Assembly: GCF_045223415.1 (NCBI RefSeq)
Contig: NZ_JBEQZJ010000023.1
Location: 4,788-68,787 of the forward strand
Length of the DNA stretch: 64,000 nucleotides
Reading direction: 5' to 3'
DNA from: Hoskinsella mucinilytica
GTDB lineage: Bacteria > Bacillota_I > Bacilli_A > Erysipelotrichales > Erysipelotrichaceae
Below, piece by piece: positions 9,372 to 18,719 of the stretch (the first letter of the stretch is position 1; each line of letters starts with the position of its first letter). The position numbers and the translations under genes were made by a program. The notes under the pieces were generated by a model, which ran no database searches, was not told the DNA's origin, and saw only the letters and a program-made list of their open reading frames with translations.

Positions 9372-9764
9372 CTATCCTACATCAGCTGCTAACACGATTC
9401 CATTTGCCAAATAAGAACCTACCTCCATGCTTTGTATGTGTATCAATTCGGTTTCGGATATCAAAGTAATCTTCTTAATCTCATAATAAACGTTTTCTTC
9501 CTGCCCACACAACCATTCCTCTTCTACTAGTTGATCAGCCTGTTTCCAACCATTTGCAGTAAACACCGGTTGCTGTTTAGATACACACAATGATGTTCCA
9601 CCATCCAAGAATAAGCTTATCGCCGCTTCCTTACGTGTTGAGACATCCAAAATGGTAATATAAGAATTCTGATATCCTCTGATACGATCATTTACTTGTA
9701 GCTTTTTCGCTTGTGTAGAAAACCCCATGATCAATGTCACAACGCTGTCTTTTGCGATAGACAT
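9372..9764 (-). CDS. Stand-alone degenerate Hint-fold (intein/Hedgehog-like) protein
   Basis: The 130-residue product resembles a whole Hint domain without flanking exteins. An N-terminal strand region with LQVNDRI matches block A surroundings, VSKQQPVFTANGWKQADQL matches block B, and LIHIQSMEVGSYLANGIVL matches the C-terminal block. The residues that catalyse splicing are missing: no Cys/Ser-initiated N-terminus, TxxH replaced by SKQQ, and the terminal HN replaced by AADVG. It starts 4 bases after the rsmB stop with AGGA upstream, so it is the last gene of the priA operon. A processing-dead structural role is inferred; the function is unknown. Confidence 0.55.
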   Translation of the reverse strand: MSIAKDSVVTLIMGFSTQAKKLQVNDRIRGYQNSYITILDVSTRKEAAISLFLDGGTSLCVSKQQPVFTANGWKQADQLVEEEWLCGQEENVYYEIKKITLISETELIHIQSMEVGSYLANGIVLAADVG

Positions 9765-9768
9765 CGTA

Positions 9769-11016
9769 TCACTTCCTAATAAGCTTCGCCATAAAGAAGC
9801 CATCACTTTGATATTGGAAAGGAAAAACTGTTTCCATATGGACAAGAGTAAAATCTTCATGATCCTTTAAAAAGCTTTCGATTTGTTTTTCATTTTCTTT
9901 TTTATTAAGCGTACATGTAGAATATACCAAAACACCTTTATTTTTTACCATTTCAGCGGCTCGACTTAGTATTTTCTTTTGTAATGGTATCAAAGTATCC
10001 ATATCATTTCCGTTCATATGATATTTGATATCACTTTTATTTGCCAAAACACCATATCCACTACAAGGCACATCACATAATACACGATCAAAGCTGTTTT
10101 CCTTTAATCCATCTAATACCGTCGCATCCATTTGTTTTGCTTGAATACATGTGATACCAAGACGCTTTGCCCCTTCTTTGATCAATTCTACTCGATGCTC
10201 ATGAATATCTCCACATAGAATGCTTCCTTCATCATTCATCAATTGTGCCATATGACATGCTTTTGTTCCAGGTGCACTGCATACATCTAAGATATGATCG
10301 TTTGGCTGAGGATCTAGCAAATAAGCAACTAGCTGACTTGCCTCATCTTGTATTGAGATCAATCCATCTTGATATTCCTGTGTCGCAGTTAAATGATGAC
10401 CATGATATATCAACGCATCTTTACTGATAAGGCCTTTTTCAAATAAAGGTTCTTTTTCAAGTAGTGCATCTCTTGTGGTCTTTAACGTATTGACTCTTGC
10501 GGTTACCGGTTTGATTTCTAAATTACTCTGACAGATTTTTTCTGTAATTTCATATCCGTATTGAGCTACCCACATCTTAACCAACCAAGTTGGATGACTG
10601 GTTTGAATCGCCAAAACTTCTTCCGGTTTTCCTGTTGGTTGTAAGATCTGATTTTGATCTACTTTATGTAAAACGGCATTGACCAACTTTGCATATCGTG
10701 AATTGATGTTATGTTTGGTGATTTCTACGGCATCATTGATGATTGCATAAGATGGCACCTTATCCATAAACAAAAGTTGATAAACACTCATATCCAACAA
10801 CAAAGCAACCTCTTCATTATCCATTTTCTTCACATAGGACTCCCACTGAAATCTACAGAATCGATAATTCTGTAGCATTCCATAAACGATTTGTGTAATC
10901 AATCCTTTATCTTTTGCGGATACCATATCCAACTTTTTCTGTAATACAATATTACTATAGCCTTTTTTGATACAGATCTCTTTTAAGATCATAAAACAAG
11001 ACTGTCTCGCACTCAT
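9769..11016 (-). CDS. rsmB: 16S rRNA (cytosine-5) methyltransferase RsmB
   Basis: The 415-residue protein has an N-terminal NusB-like RNA-binding domain (about residues 1-130) and a C-terminal Rossmann methyltransferase. Visible motifs are the SAM-binding DVCSAPGTKACHMA, the catalytic motif IV DVPCSGYG, and the motif VI cysteine in STCT. RsmB methylates C967 (E. coli numbering) of 16S rRNA in the small ribosomal subunit. Its ATG overlaps the stop of the upstream PAP2 gene by four bases (ATGA), showing coupling. The order priA - PAP2 - rsmB is consistent with the priA-fmt-rsmB housekeeping cluster of Firmicutes, with fmt missing and PAP2 in its place. Confidence 0.93.
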   Translation of the reverse strand: MSARQSCFMILKEICIKKGYSNIVLQKKLDMVSAKDKGLITQIVYGMLQNYRFCRFQWESYVKKMDNEEVALLLDMSVYQLLFMDKVPSYAIINDAVEITKHNINSRYAKLVNAVLHKVDQNQILQPTGKPEEVLAIQTSHPTWLVKMWVAQYGYEITEKICQSNLEIKPVTARVNTLKTTRDALLEKEPLFEKGLISKDALIYHGHHLTATQEYQDGLISIQDEASQLVAYLLDPQPNDHILDVCSAPGTKACHMAQLMNDEGSILCGDIHEHRVELIKEGAKRLGITCIQAKQMDATVLDGLKENSFDRVLCDVPCSGYGVLANKSDIKYHMNGNDMDTLIPLQKKILSRAAEMVKNKGVLVYSTCTLNKKENEKQIESFLKDHEDFTLVHMETVFPFQYQSDGFFMAKLIRK

Positions 11017-11789
11017 ATCAATTTCCCTCCTCTTAAAAATATATGACGATATCCTAAATAACAGCTATAGGTTATGATAAACCCCATCGCCGTATCACTT
11101 AAAAAATGAGCTCCCATCATCATCCTGGTCAATGGCATCATGATGATAAGACATGTAATGATGAGATAGCGAAACACAGATGTTTTTTGTGCAGGGTGAT
11201 CTTTCCATTGTAGAAAACATAGGATAGCGGTGAATGCAGTCGTATGTCCACTTGGAAAGGAATGATTGCCATATAAACCACAAGGCCGATACCAAACACA
11301 AAATTCAGCAACATCCTTCATATCACGATAACGTATTCTTCCCCACATGTTCTTCATCAAAAAGGTAATCAGAATTGCGGTGATCGTCACACAAGTAAAA
11401 AACACAAAAAAGCCGATCCTTTTTTGAAGGATGGTAGGTGGTATTCTTTTTATGATCCACCATAACATCCAAGTCATAAGAAACGATATCAACATACACC
11501 CTACAAATACCCAGATAGAAATAGATATCATATAATGAACAAGATCCTGAATCGCATAAACACCTACTCCCCATGCAAGAACCAAATAAGTACGATGTAA
11601 ATACATGCGATGTAGCATACACATGGTAATGACAACCATCATTTGAATAAATAAAGGTCCCAATCGTTCGAACAGCATGGCGATGATATTTTTATGATAC
11701 AGTGCGTCTGTGATCTGATAATCATAACATGCGCCTAGGATCAGCGCTAAGATCGCAATCAAATAAGGAATCCATTCTTTTTTCTTCAT
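11013..11789 (-). CDS. PAP2-family membrane phosphatase
   Basis: The ~258-residue protein has six predicted membrane helices and the three PAP2 phosphatase motifs: KN...RIRYRD (motif 1), HSFPSGHTTA (motif 2) and TRMMMGAHFLSD (motif 3, with the catalytic His and the Asp that assists it). Family members remove phosphate from lipid phosphates such as phosphatidic acid, PGP or undecaprenyl pyrophosphate on the outer face of the membrane; the substrate here is not determined. ATG codons at 11795 and 11789 are both possible. I choose 11789 because GGAG lies 8 bases upstream of it and only 2 from the other. Confidence 0.87.
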   Translation of the reverse strand: MKKKEWIPYLIAILALILGACYDYQITDALYHKNIIAMLFERLGPLFIQMMVVITMCMLHRMYLHRTYLVLAWGVGVYAIQDLVHYMISISIWVFVGCMLISFLMTWMLWWIIKRIPPTILQKRIGFFVFFTCVTITAILITFLMKNMWGRIRYRDMKDVAEFCVWYRPCGLYGNHSFPSGHTTAFTAILCFLQWKDHPAQKTSVFRYLIITCLIIMMPLTRMMMGAHFLSDTAMGFIITYSCYLGYRHIFLRGGKLI

Positions 11790-11794
11790 ATCCA

Positions 11795-13963
11795 TTACTC
11801 CAATGTAACAGGCGATAAATCTATTTCCAATTTCGCCTTTTTCTTATTTTTAATATGATGATCGTATACTCCCTGTACCATTTTACTTAAAAGTGCTTGA
11901 TCTTTGCCTTTTAACAAGATACGGGTACGTTCTTCATCTTTTATTTTGTGCAAACACGCCGGTCCCAATACTTTAAATCCACTTGATTTTTGAAGATAAC
12001 ACATTGCGGCCATCACACTATCTTCTACAACGTCCTTATTTTTATGATGAAACACCATGCTCGCAAGATAAGAATAAGGAGGATAGCCAGCCAAATGTCG
12101 ATAATTCATTTCTTTTCGAAAAAAAGCCATATAGTCATGTCTGGCTGCCGAAGTGATCGCATAATGTTGTATATCATATGCCTGTATGATGACCTTACCT
12201 TTTTTATCTCCACGTCCACTTCTACCACTTGCTTGTTCTAAAAGATCATAAGTAAGCTCTGCGCTTCGATAGTCACTGCGTGCTAGCATAGCATCTCCAT
12301 TTACGATACCTACCAATGTGACATTTTCAAAATCCAAGCCTTTTGCTATCATTTGCGTTCCTAATAGGATATCTGCTTCTCCTTGTTCAAACTTCGTTAA
12401 AATATCCTCATGAGCATGTTTTTTTCCAGTTGTATCTGCATCCATTCGTAAAATCCTTGCGTGAGGAAATTTTACATGTACCAATTCTTCCAATTTCTGT
12501 GTGCCTAAGCCTAGATAACGCCATGTAGAAGCACCACATTGGGGACAATGGGTCGGCACCGGAATATGGTATCCACAAGTATGACATTTTAGTTGCTTTT
12601 CATCCTTATGATAAGACATTGCAACATCGCAATGAGGGCATTGTTTGACATAGCCACAGGAAATACAACGTAAGATCGGTGTATATCCCCTTCGATTCAA
12701 CAACAAGATGATTTGTTCTTTTTTCTGAAGACAGTCATACATTGCATCCAAAAGAGCGTTGCTTAAGGTTGTGTCCTCGCCTTTTTTGATCGCTTGACGC
12801 ATTTCTACTAATTGAACAGTTGGAAAAGAATCGTTGATACGTTGTGGCATTTCAATCAATTGATAGACTCCTTTATGTGCTCTTGCATAAGATTCCAAGG
12901 AAGGTGTCGCACTTGCTAACAATACCTTGGCATCATGATAGGCGCCACGATGTATGGCAATATCTCTGCTATGGTAACGTGGCATGCGATCCTGCTTATA
13001 GCTGGTATCATGTTCTTCATCCATAATGATCAAGCCAAGATCATCAAAAGGCATGAATACCGCACTACGTGTTCCGACAACGACATTGACCTTATGATGT
13101 TTCACAAGCTGATATTGTTCATATTTTTCCTGATCATTTAAGGCGCTATGATAAATCGCAACTGCATTTCCAAAACGTTTGATGACACGTTGGACCATCA
13201 TAGGTGTTAAAGCGATTTCCGGCACCAATATGACTACTTGTTTCCCTTTTCGAATTGTATCTGCCGCTAATTGTAAAAAAACCTCGGTCTTCCCGCTTCC
13301 CGTTACCCCATGTAATAGGAATACCGCATGATGTGCGGTTTGATTGATTTGATCAATGGCAGAGCGTTGTTGCTTACTCAAGATAAATTCAGAGGAATGA
13401 AGCTTGATATCCTCAACATTCGCATGAACTTCTTCTTCCACAATTTTTGCGCAACCAAGCTCTAATAGCTTCTTGCCCGGTGTCTTATAACGTTGATAAA
13501 ATTCTGCTCGATTGATTTTTTTTGCTTCCTTCAAAGCATCTAAGGCATAGCGTTGTTTGATGGTCAAAGCTGCTACATCCTTCACATAAACGACAAATGC
13601 CTCCATCTTTGCTGTACCATGTCCCTTTTTTGGTTTTAGCTTAGCCGGCAACATACATTGAATACAACTGATCTTTGGCGCAACATATCTATTCGCCATC
13701 CAATCAGCCAATGCAAATAATTCTTCATTGATCAAAGGTTCTTCATCTATGACACGTTCAATAGGTTTGATTTCAAAGGTATAGGAAGCCAATTCCATCT
13801 CATCGATTTCTTTTACCTCACGAACAAAGCCCATGATATGTGTTTTACCAAAAGGTACTTCCACTCGTACCCCACGTTGCAAAGAAAAGCCATCACAACA
13901 ATAGGTAAAGGTATGATCAAGATGATAGATTGGATGTTCTACAAATACATGAGCGATCTTCAT
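11795..13963 (-). CDS. priA: Primosomal protein N' (replication restart helicase PriA)
   Basis: The 722-residue length is typical for PriA. It has Walker A GVTGSGKTE near residue 220, the DEEH helicase motif (MDEEHDTSYKQD) and, between about residues 435 and 480, four CxxC-type pairs that bind two zinc ions (CISCGYVKQCPHC and following). PriA recognises stalled forks and D-loops and reloads the replicative helicase. It heads the operon followed by the PAP2, rsmB and Hint-like genes. The start has AAGGGA 4-5 bases upstream, and the end overlaps the next ATG (TAATG). Confidence 0.96.
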   Translation of the reverse strand: MKIAHVFVEHPIYHLDHTFTYCCDGFSLQRGVRVEVPFGKTHIMGFVREVKEIDEMELASYTFEIKPIERVIDEEPLINEELFALADWMANRYVAPKISCIQCMLPAKLKPKKGHGTAKMEAFVVYVKDVAALTIKQRYALDALKEAKKINRAEFYQRYKTPGKKLLELGCAKIVEEEVHANVEDIKLHSSEFILSKQQRSAIDQINQTAHHAVFLLHGVTGSGKTEVFLQLAADTIRKGKQVVILVPEIALTPMMVQRVIKRFGNAVAIYHSALNDQEKYEQYQLVKHHKVNVVVGTRSAVFMPFDDLGLIIMDEEHDTSYKQDRMPRYHSRDIAIHRGAYHDAKVLLASATPSLESYARAHKGVYQLIEMPQRINDSFPTVQLVEMRQAIKKGEDTTLSNALLDAMYDCLQKKEQIILLLNRRGYTPILRCISCGYVKQCPHCDVAMSYHKDEKQLKCHTCGYHIPVPTHCPQCGASTWRYLGLGTQKLEELVHVKFPHARILRMDADTTGKKHAHEDILTKFEQGEADILLGTQMIAKGLDFENVTLVGIVNGDAMLARSDYRSAELTYDLLEQASGRSGRGDKKGKVIIQAYDIQHYAITSAARHDYMAFFRKEMNYRHLAGYPPYSYLASMVFHHKNKDVVEDSVMAAMCYLQKSSGFKVLGPACLHKIKDEERTRILLKGKDQALLSKMVQGVYDHHIKNKKKAKLEIDLSPVTLE

Positions 13964-14031
13964 AAGGTCCCTTCCCTTCTTTTAACTGTAATATTATATC
14001 ATGAAATAACAATGAAATTATATCTTCTTTG

Positions 14032-14060
14032 TAGTATCTTTTACTTATTCATAGTATAAT
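14032..14060 (+). promoter_or_regulatory. Predicted promoter of the DUF975 gene
   Basis: A perfect TATAAT at 14055-14060 lies 22 bases before the start codon, with a weak -35 (TAGTAT) 17 bases further upstream. It sits in the divergent region shared with priA. Confidence 0.4.
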
Positions 14061-14082
14061 AAAAGCAAGGAGGGAAACAAGT

Positions 14083-14811
14083 ATGTGGACAAGAAGTGAA
14101 TTAAAGGATCGTGCTAAGAGGGTCATGAAACGATCTTATTGGAAAATGTTTTTGGTTTCTTTACTTGCGATGTTATTGATGGGCTTATTGAGTCATCAAA
14201 ATAGAGGTATCGAAGTGAACTATGAGGTAAGTCATATGAATTATGATATTCGTATGGATGGTTTATTAGATATGCTACCGTTTCATGGTGCATGGGCAAT
14301 TACAACCTTTTCCTTTTTTATTCTTATTGGTGTCATCATAGGCGTTTGTTATTCTATCTTCATCAGTAATGCGATTGAATGTGGCGAACACAGATTTTTC
14401 TTAGAAAATGCACAAAGAGATACTCCATTTACGACACTATTCTCTGCGTTTCAACAAGGTTATCTCAACATCGTTAAAATTCTTTTGATCAGGGATATCA
14501 AGCTCTTTCTATGGACCCTGTTATTATTCATTCCGGGCCTAATCAAGTATTATGAGTATCGTATGATTCCATATCTTCTTGCAGAAGATCCTATGCTATC
14601 TACACAAGAAGCCTTTGATCGGTCAAAAGAGCTGACCTATGGACATAAGTGGGATATGTTTGTATTAGATCTATCCTTTATCGGATGGTTGATCCTTGGA
14701 ACGTTATTATTTGGCATCGGTGTTTATTTTGTATATCCTTATAGAAAAGCAACCTTTGCCGAATTATATCTGGCTTTATCTGATCAAAAAGCAGAAGAAG
14801 CTTATTTCTAA
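14083..14811 (+). CDS. DUF975-family membrane protein
   Basis: The 242-residue protein starts with the DUF975 signature (WTRSELKDRAKRVMK) and has about five hydrophobic segments. It also has the family's typical EAFDRSKELTYGHKWDMF region before the last helices. DUF975 proteins are widespread multi-pass proteins of Firmicutes with no established biochemical role. An AGGAGG site sits upstream of the ATG. The gene is transcribed alone on the plus strand, divergent from priA, and ends at a bidirectional terminator. Confidence 0.85.
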   Translation: MWTRSELKDRAKRVMKRSYWKMFLVSLLAMLLMGLLSHQNRGIEVNYEVSHMNYDIRMDGLLDMLPFHGAWAITTFSFFILIGVIIGVCYSIFISNAIECGEHRFFLENAQRDTPFTTLFSAFQQGYLNIVKILLIRDIKLFLWTLLLFIPGLIKYYEYRMIPYLLAEDPMLSTQEAFDRSKELTYGHKWDMFVLDLSFIGWLILGTLLFGIGVYFVYPYRKATFAELYLALSDQKAEEAYF

Positions 14812-14817
14812 CTAAAG

Positions 14818-14842
14818 AAAACATCCATGTGGATGTTTTTTT
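14818..14842. terminator. Bidirectional intrinsic terminator
   Basis: The 9-bp stem AAAACATCC/GGATGTTTT with a 4-base loop and a T-run separates the convergent DUF975 and metal-binding genes. Confidence 0.85.
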
Positions 14843-14845
14843 AGT

Positions 14846-15052
14846 TTAAACGATGACATCATAGCCAATCTCTTCAATGGCTTCTTTGATTTGATCTTCA
14901 CTTATTTTATTTGAATCAAATACGATGGTTGCTTGATTTTCTTTGGCATCTGCTTTACAATCACTCACACCATCCAAAGCCAATACAGCACGATTGACTC
15001 TATTTTCACAACCATTACACATCATACCTTCTATTCCAAATACTTTTTCCAT
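14846..15052 (-). CDS. Heavy-metal-associated (HMA) domain protein, CopZ-like
   Basis: The 68-residue protein is a single HMA ferredoxin-like domain with the metal-binding motif GMMCNGC near residue 12. Such proteins carry Cu(I) or related soft metals to P-type ATPases or regulators. No copper ATPase or CsoR/CopY regulator is encoded nearby, so the partner must be elsewhere. GAGGTG lies 8 bases from the ATG. The gene sits about 50 bases downstream of the DUF1905 gene and may be the last gene of that transcript. Confidence 0.9.
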   Translation of the reverse strand: MEKVFGIEGMMCNGCENRVNRAVLALDGVSDCKADAKENQATIVFDSNKISEDQIKEAIEEIGYDVIV

Positions 15053-15101
15053 TGCTTATCACCTCACAATTATGATATACCTGAAAAGTCTTTTTTACAC
15101 A

Positions 15102-15374
15102 TCATTTGCTTCTTTCTTTTAAGATTACATGAATTTGATCACCAGGTTGTTTTTGAATGGCAGCTCTGATATCCTTTCGAATTCCAATGATATGGCAAGG
15201 AGTTTTCATTTTAACAAGACTCCCATCATAAGGATATCCATCAAAAGATGCATGCACCTTGACACGACCTTTCCCAAACTCTTCTTTGACATCATAAGGA
15301 AATTCAATATAAGCCCCATCAATGCCTTCTACCTTTTGAATCACAGCATCAAATTCATATATTTTTTCATTCAT
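15102..15374 (-). CDS. DUF1905 domain protein
   Basis: The 90-residue protein matches the small beta-rich DUF1905 family (YDGSLVKM, CHIIGIRKDIRAAI, KQPGD). Members bind or modify unknown ligands and often occur alone in gut Firmicutes. The gene begins 9 bases after the nucleotidyltransferase gene and has GGAGT upstream of its ATG, so the two are probably co-transcribed. Nothing in the sequence ties it directly to phosphonate chemistry. Confidence 0.82.
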   Translation of the reverse strand: MNEKIYEFDAVIQKVEGIDGAYIEFPYDVKEEFGKGRVKVHASFDGYPYDGSLVKMKTPCHIIGIRKDIRAAIQKQPGDQIHVILKERSK

Positions 15375-15383
15375 AGCTTACTC

Positions 15384-16289
15384 CTATACGTTATAAATAG
15401 GATCGATTTGTTTCAATTCCTTGAACGTATCGATTTCTACGATATCCTCTTGATGCACCGGTTTTACCATCACCATGTGATGATCTAAGCATTCTCTTAA
15501 AGCTACCTCATCCCAATATTTTTCTTTGCCTCCCGGCATTTTAAATACGGTTTCGATATCGGTTGCCATCTTCTTGCCGTCTTCCTTATTCCAATAAGAA
15601 ATGCCAACCATCTGATAACAATCCTTCCCGCCAACGGCTAATTTACTGATATAGCCTTTTTTGGTATAAAAACACCAGTCATCGGTAACATCTTTTTTGA
15701 TACCGCAGTAATTTGTAGTATACTCATATTTTCTAATGATATCCGGATTATACAACAATAGATCACTTTCCAATACATAAGCATTTTCCATAAGATCTTT
15801 AATCAAAAAGGCACTGGATATATTGTTGGATTCATTGTATAAAGGGTTTTCTATAAACTTGATCTTAGGATATTTATGAAGCAATACATCAAATTGTTCC
15901 CCAAGATATCCTCTTACGATCGTAATATCTTCAATACCTGCCGCAATGACAGCATCAAGTAATGTTTCTATGATTCGTTTCCCATGAACCAATACCAAAG
16001 GTTTTGGTGTATTCAACGTAATCGGCACCATTCTGGATCCAAATCCTGCCGCAAGAAAAATCGCTTTTTTTACACGATAAGGCTCTAACCACTCATATCC
16101 TTTTAATGTTACATCGTACATAGAGCCATCTGCTTTGATCAATTCCATTTCGCTTAACTCGCCTAATGTTTTATTGATAACACCTAAGGAAAGATCCAAT
16201 TGCTTACTCAAATGACGCTGTGTTAGCTTATGATCTTGATTGCGTTCGATATATACCAATGTTTCAAATTGATTTAATGTTAAATTCAT
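15384..16289 (-). CDS. Winged-helix regulator fused to LicC-like cytidylyltransferase
   Basis: Residues 1-70 form a MarR-like winged helix (LTQRHLSKQLDLSLGVINKTL). Residues ~73-300 are a sugar-nucleotidyltransferase fold with the signature FLAAGFGSRMVPITLNTPKP and NNISSAF plus VLESDLL, as in LicC, which makes CDP-choline from phosphocholine. The fusion suggests an enzyme that also controls its own operon, or a regulator that senses the nucleotide product; both are inference. It lies downstream of an AEP-type importer and has its own promoter. AEP or phosphocholine are the likely substrates. Confidence 0.8.
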   Translation of the reverse strand: MNLTLNQFETLVYIERNQDHKLTQRHLSKQLDLSLGVINKTLGELSEMELIKADGSMYDVTLKGYEWLEPYRVKKAIFLAAGFGSRMVPITLNTPKPLVLVHGKRIIETLLDAVIAAGIEDITIVRGYLGEQFDVLLHKYPKIKFIENPLYNESNNISSAFLIKDLMENAYVLESDLLLYNPDIIRKYEYTTNYCGIKKDVTDDWCFYTKKGYISKLAVGGKDCYQMVGISYWNKEDGKKMATDIETVFKMPGGKEKYWDEVALRECLDHHMVMVKPVHQEDIVEIDTFKELKQIDPIYNV

Positions 16290-16324
16290 AGTTGGTCTCC
16301 TTATTCTTTTTCGTTTGCTTTTTC

Positions 16325-16353
16325 ATTATACCATGGTTTGGGTGCTTTTACAG
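16325..16353 (-). promoter_or_regulatory. Predicted promoter of the winged-helix/LicC-like gene
   Basis: The minus strand has TGG followed by a perfect TATAAT (extended -10), with a weak -35 CTGTAA 17 bases upstream. It sits in the gap after the permease gene. Confidence 0.45.
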
Positions 16354-16360
16354 TCTGGTT

Positions 16361-17944
16361 TTAAGATTCCTTTGGTAATACATAGCGTTTGACCAAATAA
16401 ACACTTAGCTTTAAAACGATATTTACCAAAAGAATAACGATAGAAATAAAGGCTGTTGCTTCGATCAATGATTGAGAATCAAATTGTGGTATCAATAAGG
16501 ATAACGGCATCGTTTTGAAGTTTGACAAAAAGCTGACAGCAGATATGGTTACCATACTATTTACAAACATATAAGAAAACATTTCCACAATGGTAGCCTT
16601 CGTACAAGGAATATAAACATCTTTTAACATCTTTAATCGACTGATACCAAGTGTAATCGATACATCCTCTAAATTCGTATTGAATTGTTGTAGAGAATTA
16701 TATGCCATCAAATAAGGGGAAGCAAAGAAGTGGGTCATATTGACCAATACCAGAATCATGATTCCTCCATATAATATACTGCCTTTGAAAAACAAGACAT
16801 AACTAAGACCTAAAACAACACCAGGTATGGCCAAGGATACCATGGAAATCAAATGTAGTGCCATATTAGAAAAACTCTTTTTGCTTCTTGCAGTAATAAA
16901 CGCTGTGATATACGTTACACATACACCGATCATACTGGTCAATAAAGCAATTGCTAATGAATTCAACAAATACATACGCACGCCCAATTCAAATGCTTGT
17001 ACGATATTATCTAGTGAAAAGCTCATATCACTTGGATAATGCTTCACAAAGGACAGTACCGCAAAGGTTACGATCGGTAAAGATATCAAGATCACCACAA
17101 GCGTACAAATCATATAGGCAATATGATCTCTTCTTTTATTTTCTTGAATCACAAAAGGTTTTGTTACTGTTGAGGAATTTCCTTTGTTTTCATTTTTCAT
17201 ATCTAATATAAAAGCGATAAAAGCAGGTATCAATAAGATGATACCGATGATAGCTCCTTTACTGAAATCCAAAAGACCAATGACCTCTCGATACATATAT
17301 ACCGGAAGTGTCATTGATTTTCCACCTACGACCAAAGGCACTCCATAATCGGTGAAGATCATCGTAAATGTCGCAAAGATGACAGAAATCAACGGTCCTT
17401 TGATATTTGGTAACGTAATCGTTAAAAACTGTTGTTTCTTCGATAAGCCAAGCACTGTAGCTGCTTCATAAGTTGTATAATCCTCATAAGCAAAGATATC
17501 CGTTAACATCAAGAAAGCAGCAGGAAATGAATATAAAATGCTTCCTAAGATGATACCATTGTAGCCATAAAGATAGGCATTGATATGAAATACATTGGTC
17601 AAGATACCATTATCTCCTAATAATAACACCAACCCCATACCATGTGAGATACTGGGTATCAACATCGGTAAGGTGAATGCCAGTGTAAACACAGAACGAT
17701 AACGTATCTTTGTACGATTCATGAACCATGCCAACAATAATGCCAGAGAAACCGATAATATCGTCGCAATGGTTGTTGTCACAAAGGAATTGATCAGCAT
17801 CGGCACAAACTGTGGAGACTGAATGACAGTTTCAATATCCGCTAGCTTGATATTGGCTAGTAACGCAAAAAGTGGGCAAATAACAGAGATAAACAAAAAG
17901 ATCGCAACGAGTACTCTGGTTCCACGAAATCCTCTATTTTTCAT
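16361..17944 (-). CDS. ABC transporter permease, 2-aminoethylphosphonate type (duplicated domain, PhnU2-like)
   Basis: The 527-residue protein has about 12 membrane helices and two binding-protein-dependent permease domains. EAA-like loops occur at YEAATVLGLSKKQQF and LEDVSITLGISRLKM. The fused length matches the PhnU2 family of AEP permeases, where one polypeptide replaces two. The ATG at 17944 overlaps the ATPase stop by 11 bases and follows GGAAG; the longer open frame upstream lies inside the ATPase gene. It imports the ligand delivered by the binding protein encoded two genes upstream. Confidence 0.85.
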   Translation of the reverse strand: MKNRGFRGTRVLVAIFLFISVICPLFALLANIKLADIETVIQSPQFVPMLINSFVTTTIATILSVSLALLLAWFMNRTKIRYRSVFTLAFTLPMLIPSISHGMGLVLLLGDNGILTNVFHINAYLYGYNGIILGSILYSFPAAFLMLTDIFAYEDYTTYEAATVLGLSKKQQFLTITLPNIKGPLISVIFATFTMIFTDYGVPLVVGGKSMTLPVYMYREVIGLLDFSKGAIIGIILLIPAFIAFILDMKNENKGNSSTVTKPFVIQENKRRDHIAYMICTLVVILISLPIVTFAVLSFVKHYPSDMSFSLDNIVQAFELGVRMYLLNSLAIALLTSMIGVCVTYITAFITARSKKSFSNMALHLISMVSLAIPGVVLGLSYVLFFKGSILYGGIMILVLVNMTHFFASPYLMAYNSLQQFNTNLEDVSITLGISRLKMLKDVYIPCTKATIVEMFSYMFVNSMVTISAVSFLSNFKTMPLSLLIPQFDSQSLIEATAFISIVILLVNIVLKLSVYLVKRYVLPKES

Positions 17945-18719
17945 AGATGCTCTTCCCGGTACATACGCATAAGCTCGCAAGTTTGCTATCAAGATGTGCA
18001 ATGACGAAATCTTTAATATATTGATTCGCCGGATGCTCATAAATGTTTCTCGGTGTATCTATTTGCTCAATATTTCCTTCACTCATGACCATGATCCGAT
18101 CCGATAAATAAAAAGCCTCTTCTTGTTCATGGGTAATAAAGATCATCGTTGAATTAAATTTCTTCTGTATCTCTTTCAATTCTTTTTTCATAACTTCTCG
18201 CATACTGACATCCAGTGCAGAAATCGGTTCATCTAATAAAACGATTTTAGGATTTAATGCCAATGTTCTGGCAATTGCAACACGCTGTTGCTGCCCGCCT
18301 GATAACTGACTTGGTCGCTTGTTGATCTGATCCTTCATCCCGATTGCCTCTAATGTGGTCAATGCAATTTCACGACTCTTCTTTTTCGTATCTTCATGTA
18401 GTTTCAATGCATACTCTACATTTTCCAATACGTTCATATTAGGAAATAATGCATAATTTTGAAAGATGATGCCCATACCTCTTTCATCCGGTTTTAAATG
18501 TGAAATATCTTCATCATCCATTAAGATCGTTCCACTAGTTTGTTTTTCTAATCCGATCAAAATACGAAGAAGGGTTGTTTTTCCACAACCACTTGGTCCT
18601 AATACACTTAAGAATTCGCCTTCTTTTACATCAAAGCTGATATGCTTCAAAATATCTTTATCATCGTAATTCTTATATAGATCTTTTACGATCAACTTGG
18701 ATTTATTTAATACTTCCAT
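17934..18719 (-). CDS. ABC transporter ATP-binding protein, 2-aminoethylphosphonate type (PhnT2-like)
   Basis: The 261-residue protein is a complete importer ATPase: Walker A GPSGCGKTT near residue 40, Q-loop IFQNYALFP, signature LSGGQQQR, Walker B IVLLDEPISALD and the switch histidine in FITHEQEE. Its sequence is of the PotA/PhnT type, used for small charged ligands. The ATG overlaps the binding-protein stop by 13 bases, and the 3' end overlaps the permease start, so the three subunits are made together. The C-terminal ~20 residues after the ATPase domain are unrelated to the family and come from the overlapping frame. Confidence 0.9.
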   Translation of the reverse strand: MEVLNKSKLIVKDLYKNYDDKDILKHISFDVKEGEFLSVLGPSGCGKTTLLRILIGLEKQTSGTILMDDEDISHLKPDERGMGIIFQNYALFPNMNVLENVEYALKLHEDTKKKSREIALTTLEAIGMKDQINKRPSQLSGGQQQRVAIARTLALNPKIVLLDEPISALDVSMREVMKKELKEIQKKFNSTMIFITHEQEEAFYLSDRIMVMSEGNIEQIDTPRNIYEHPANQYIKDFVIAHLDSKLASLCVCTGKSIYEK

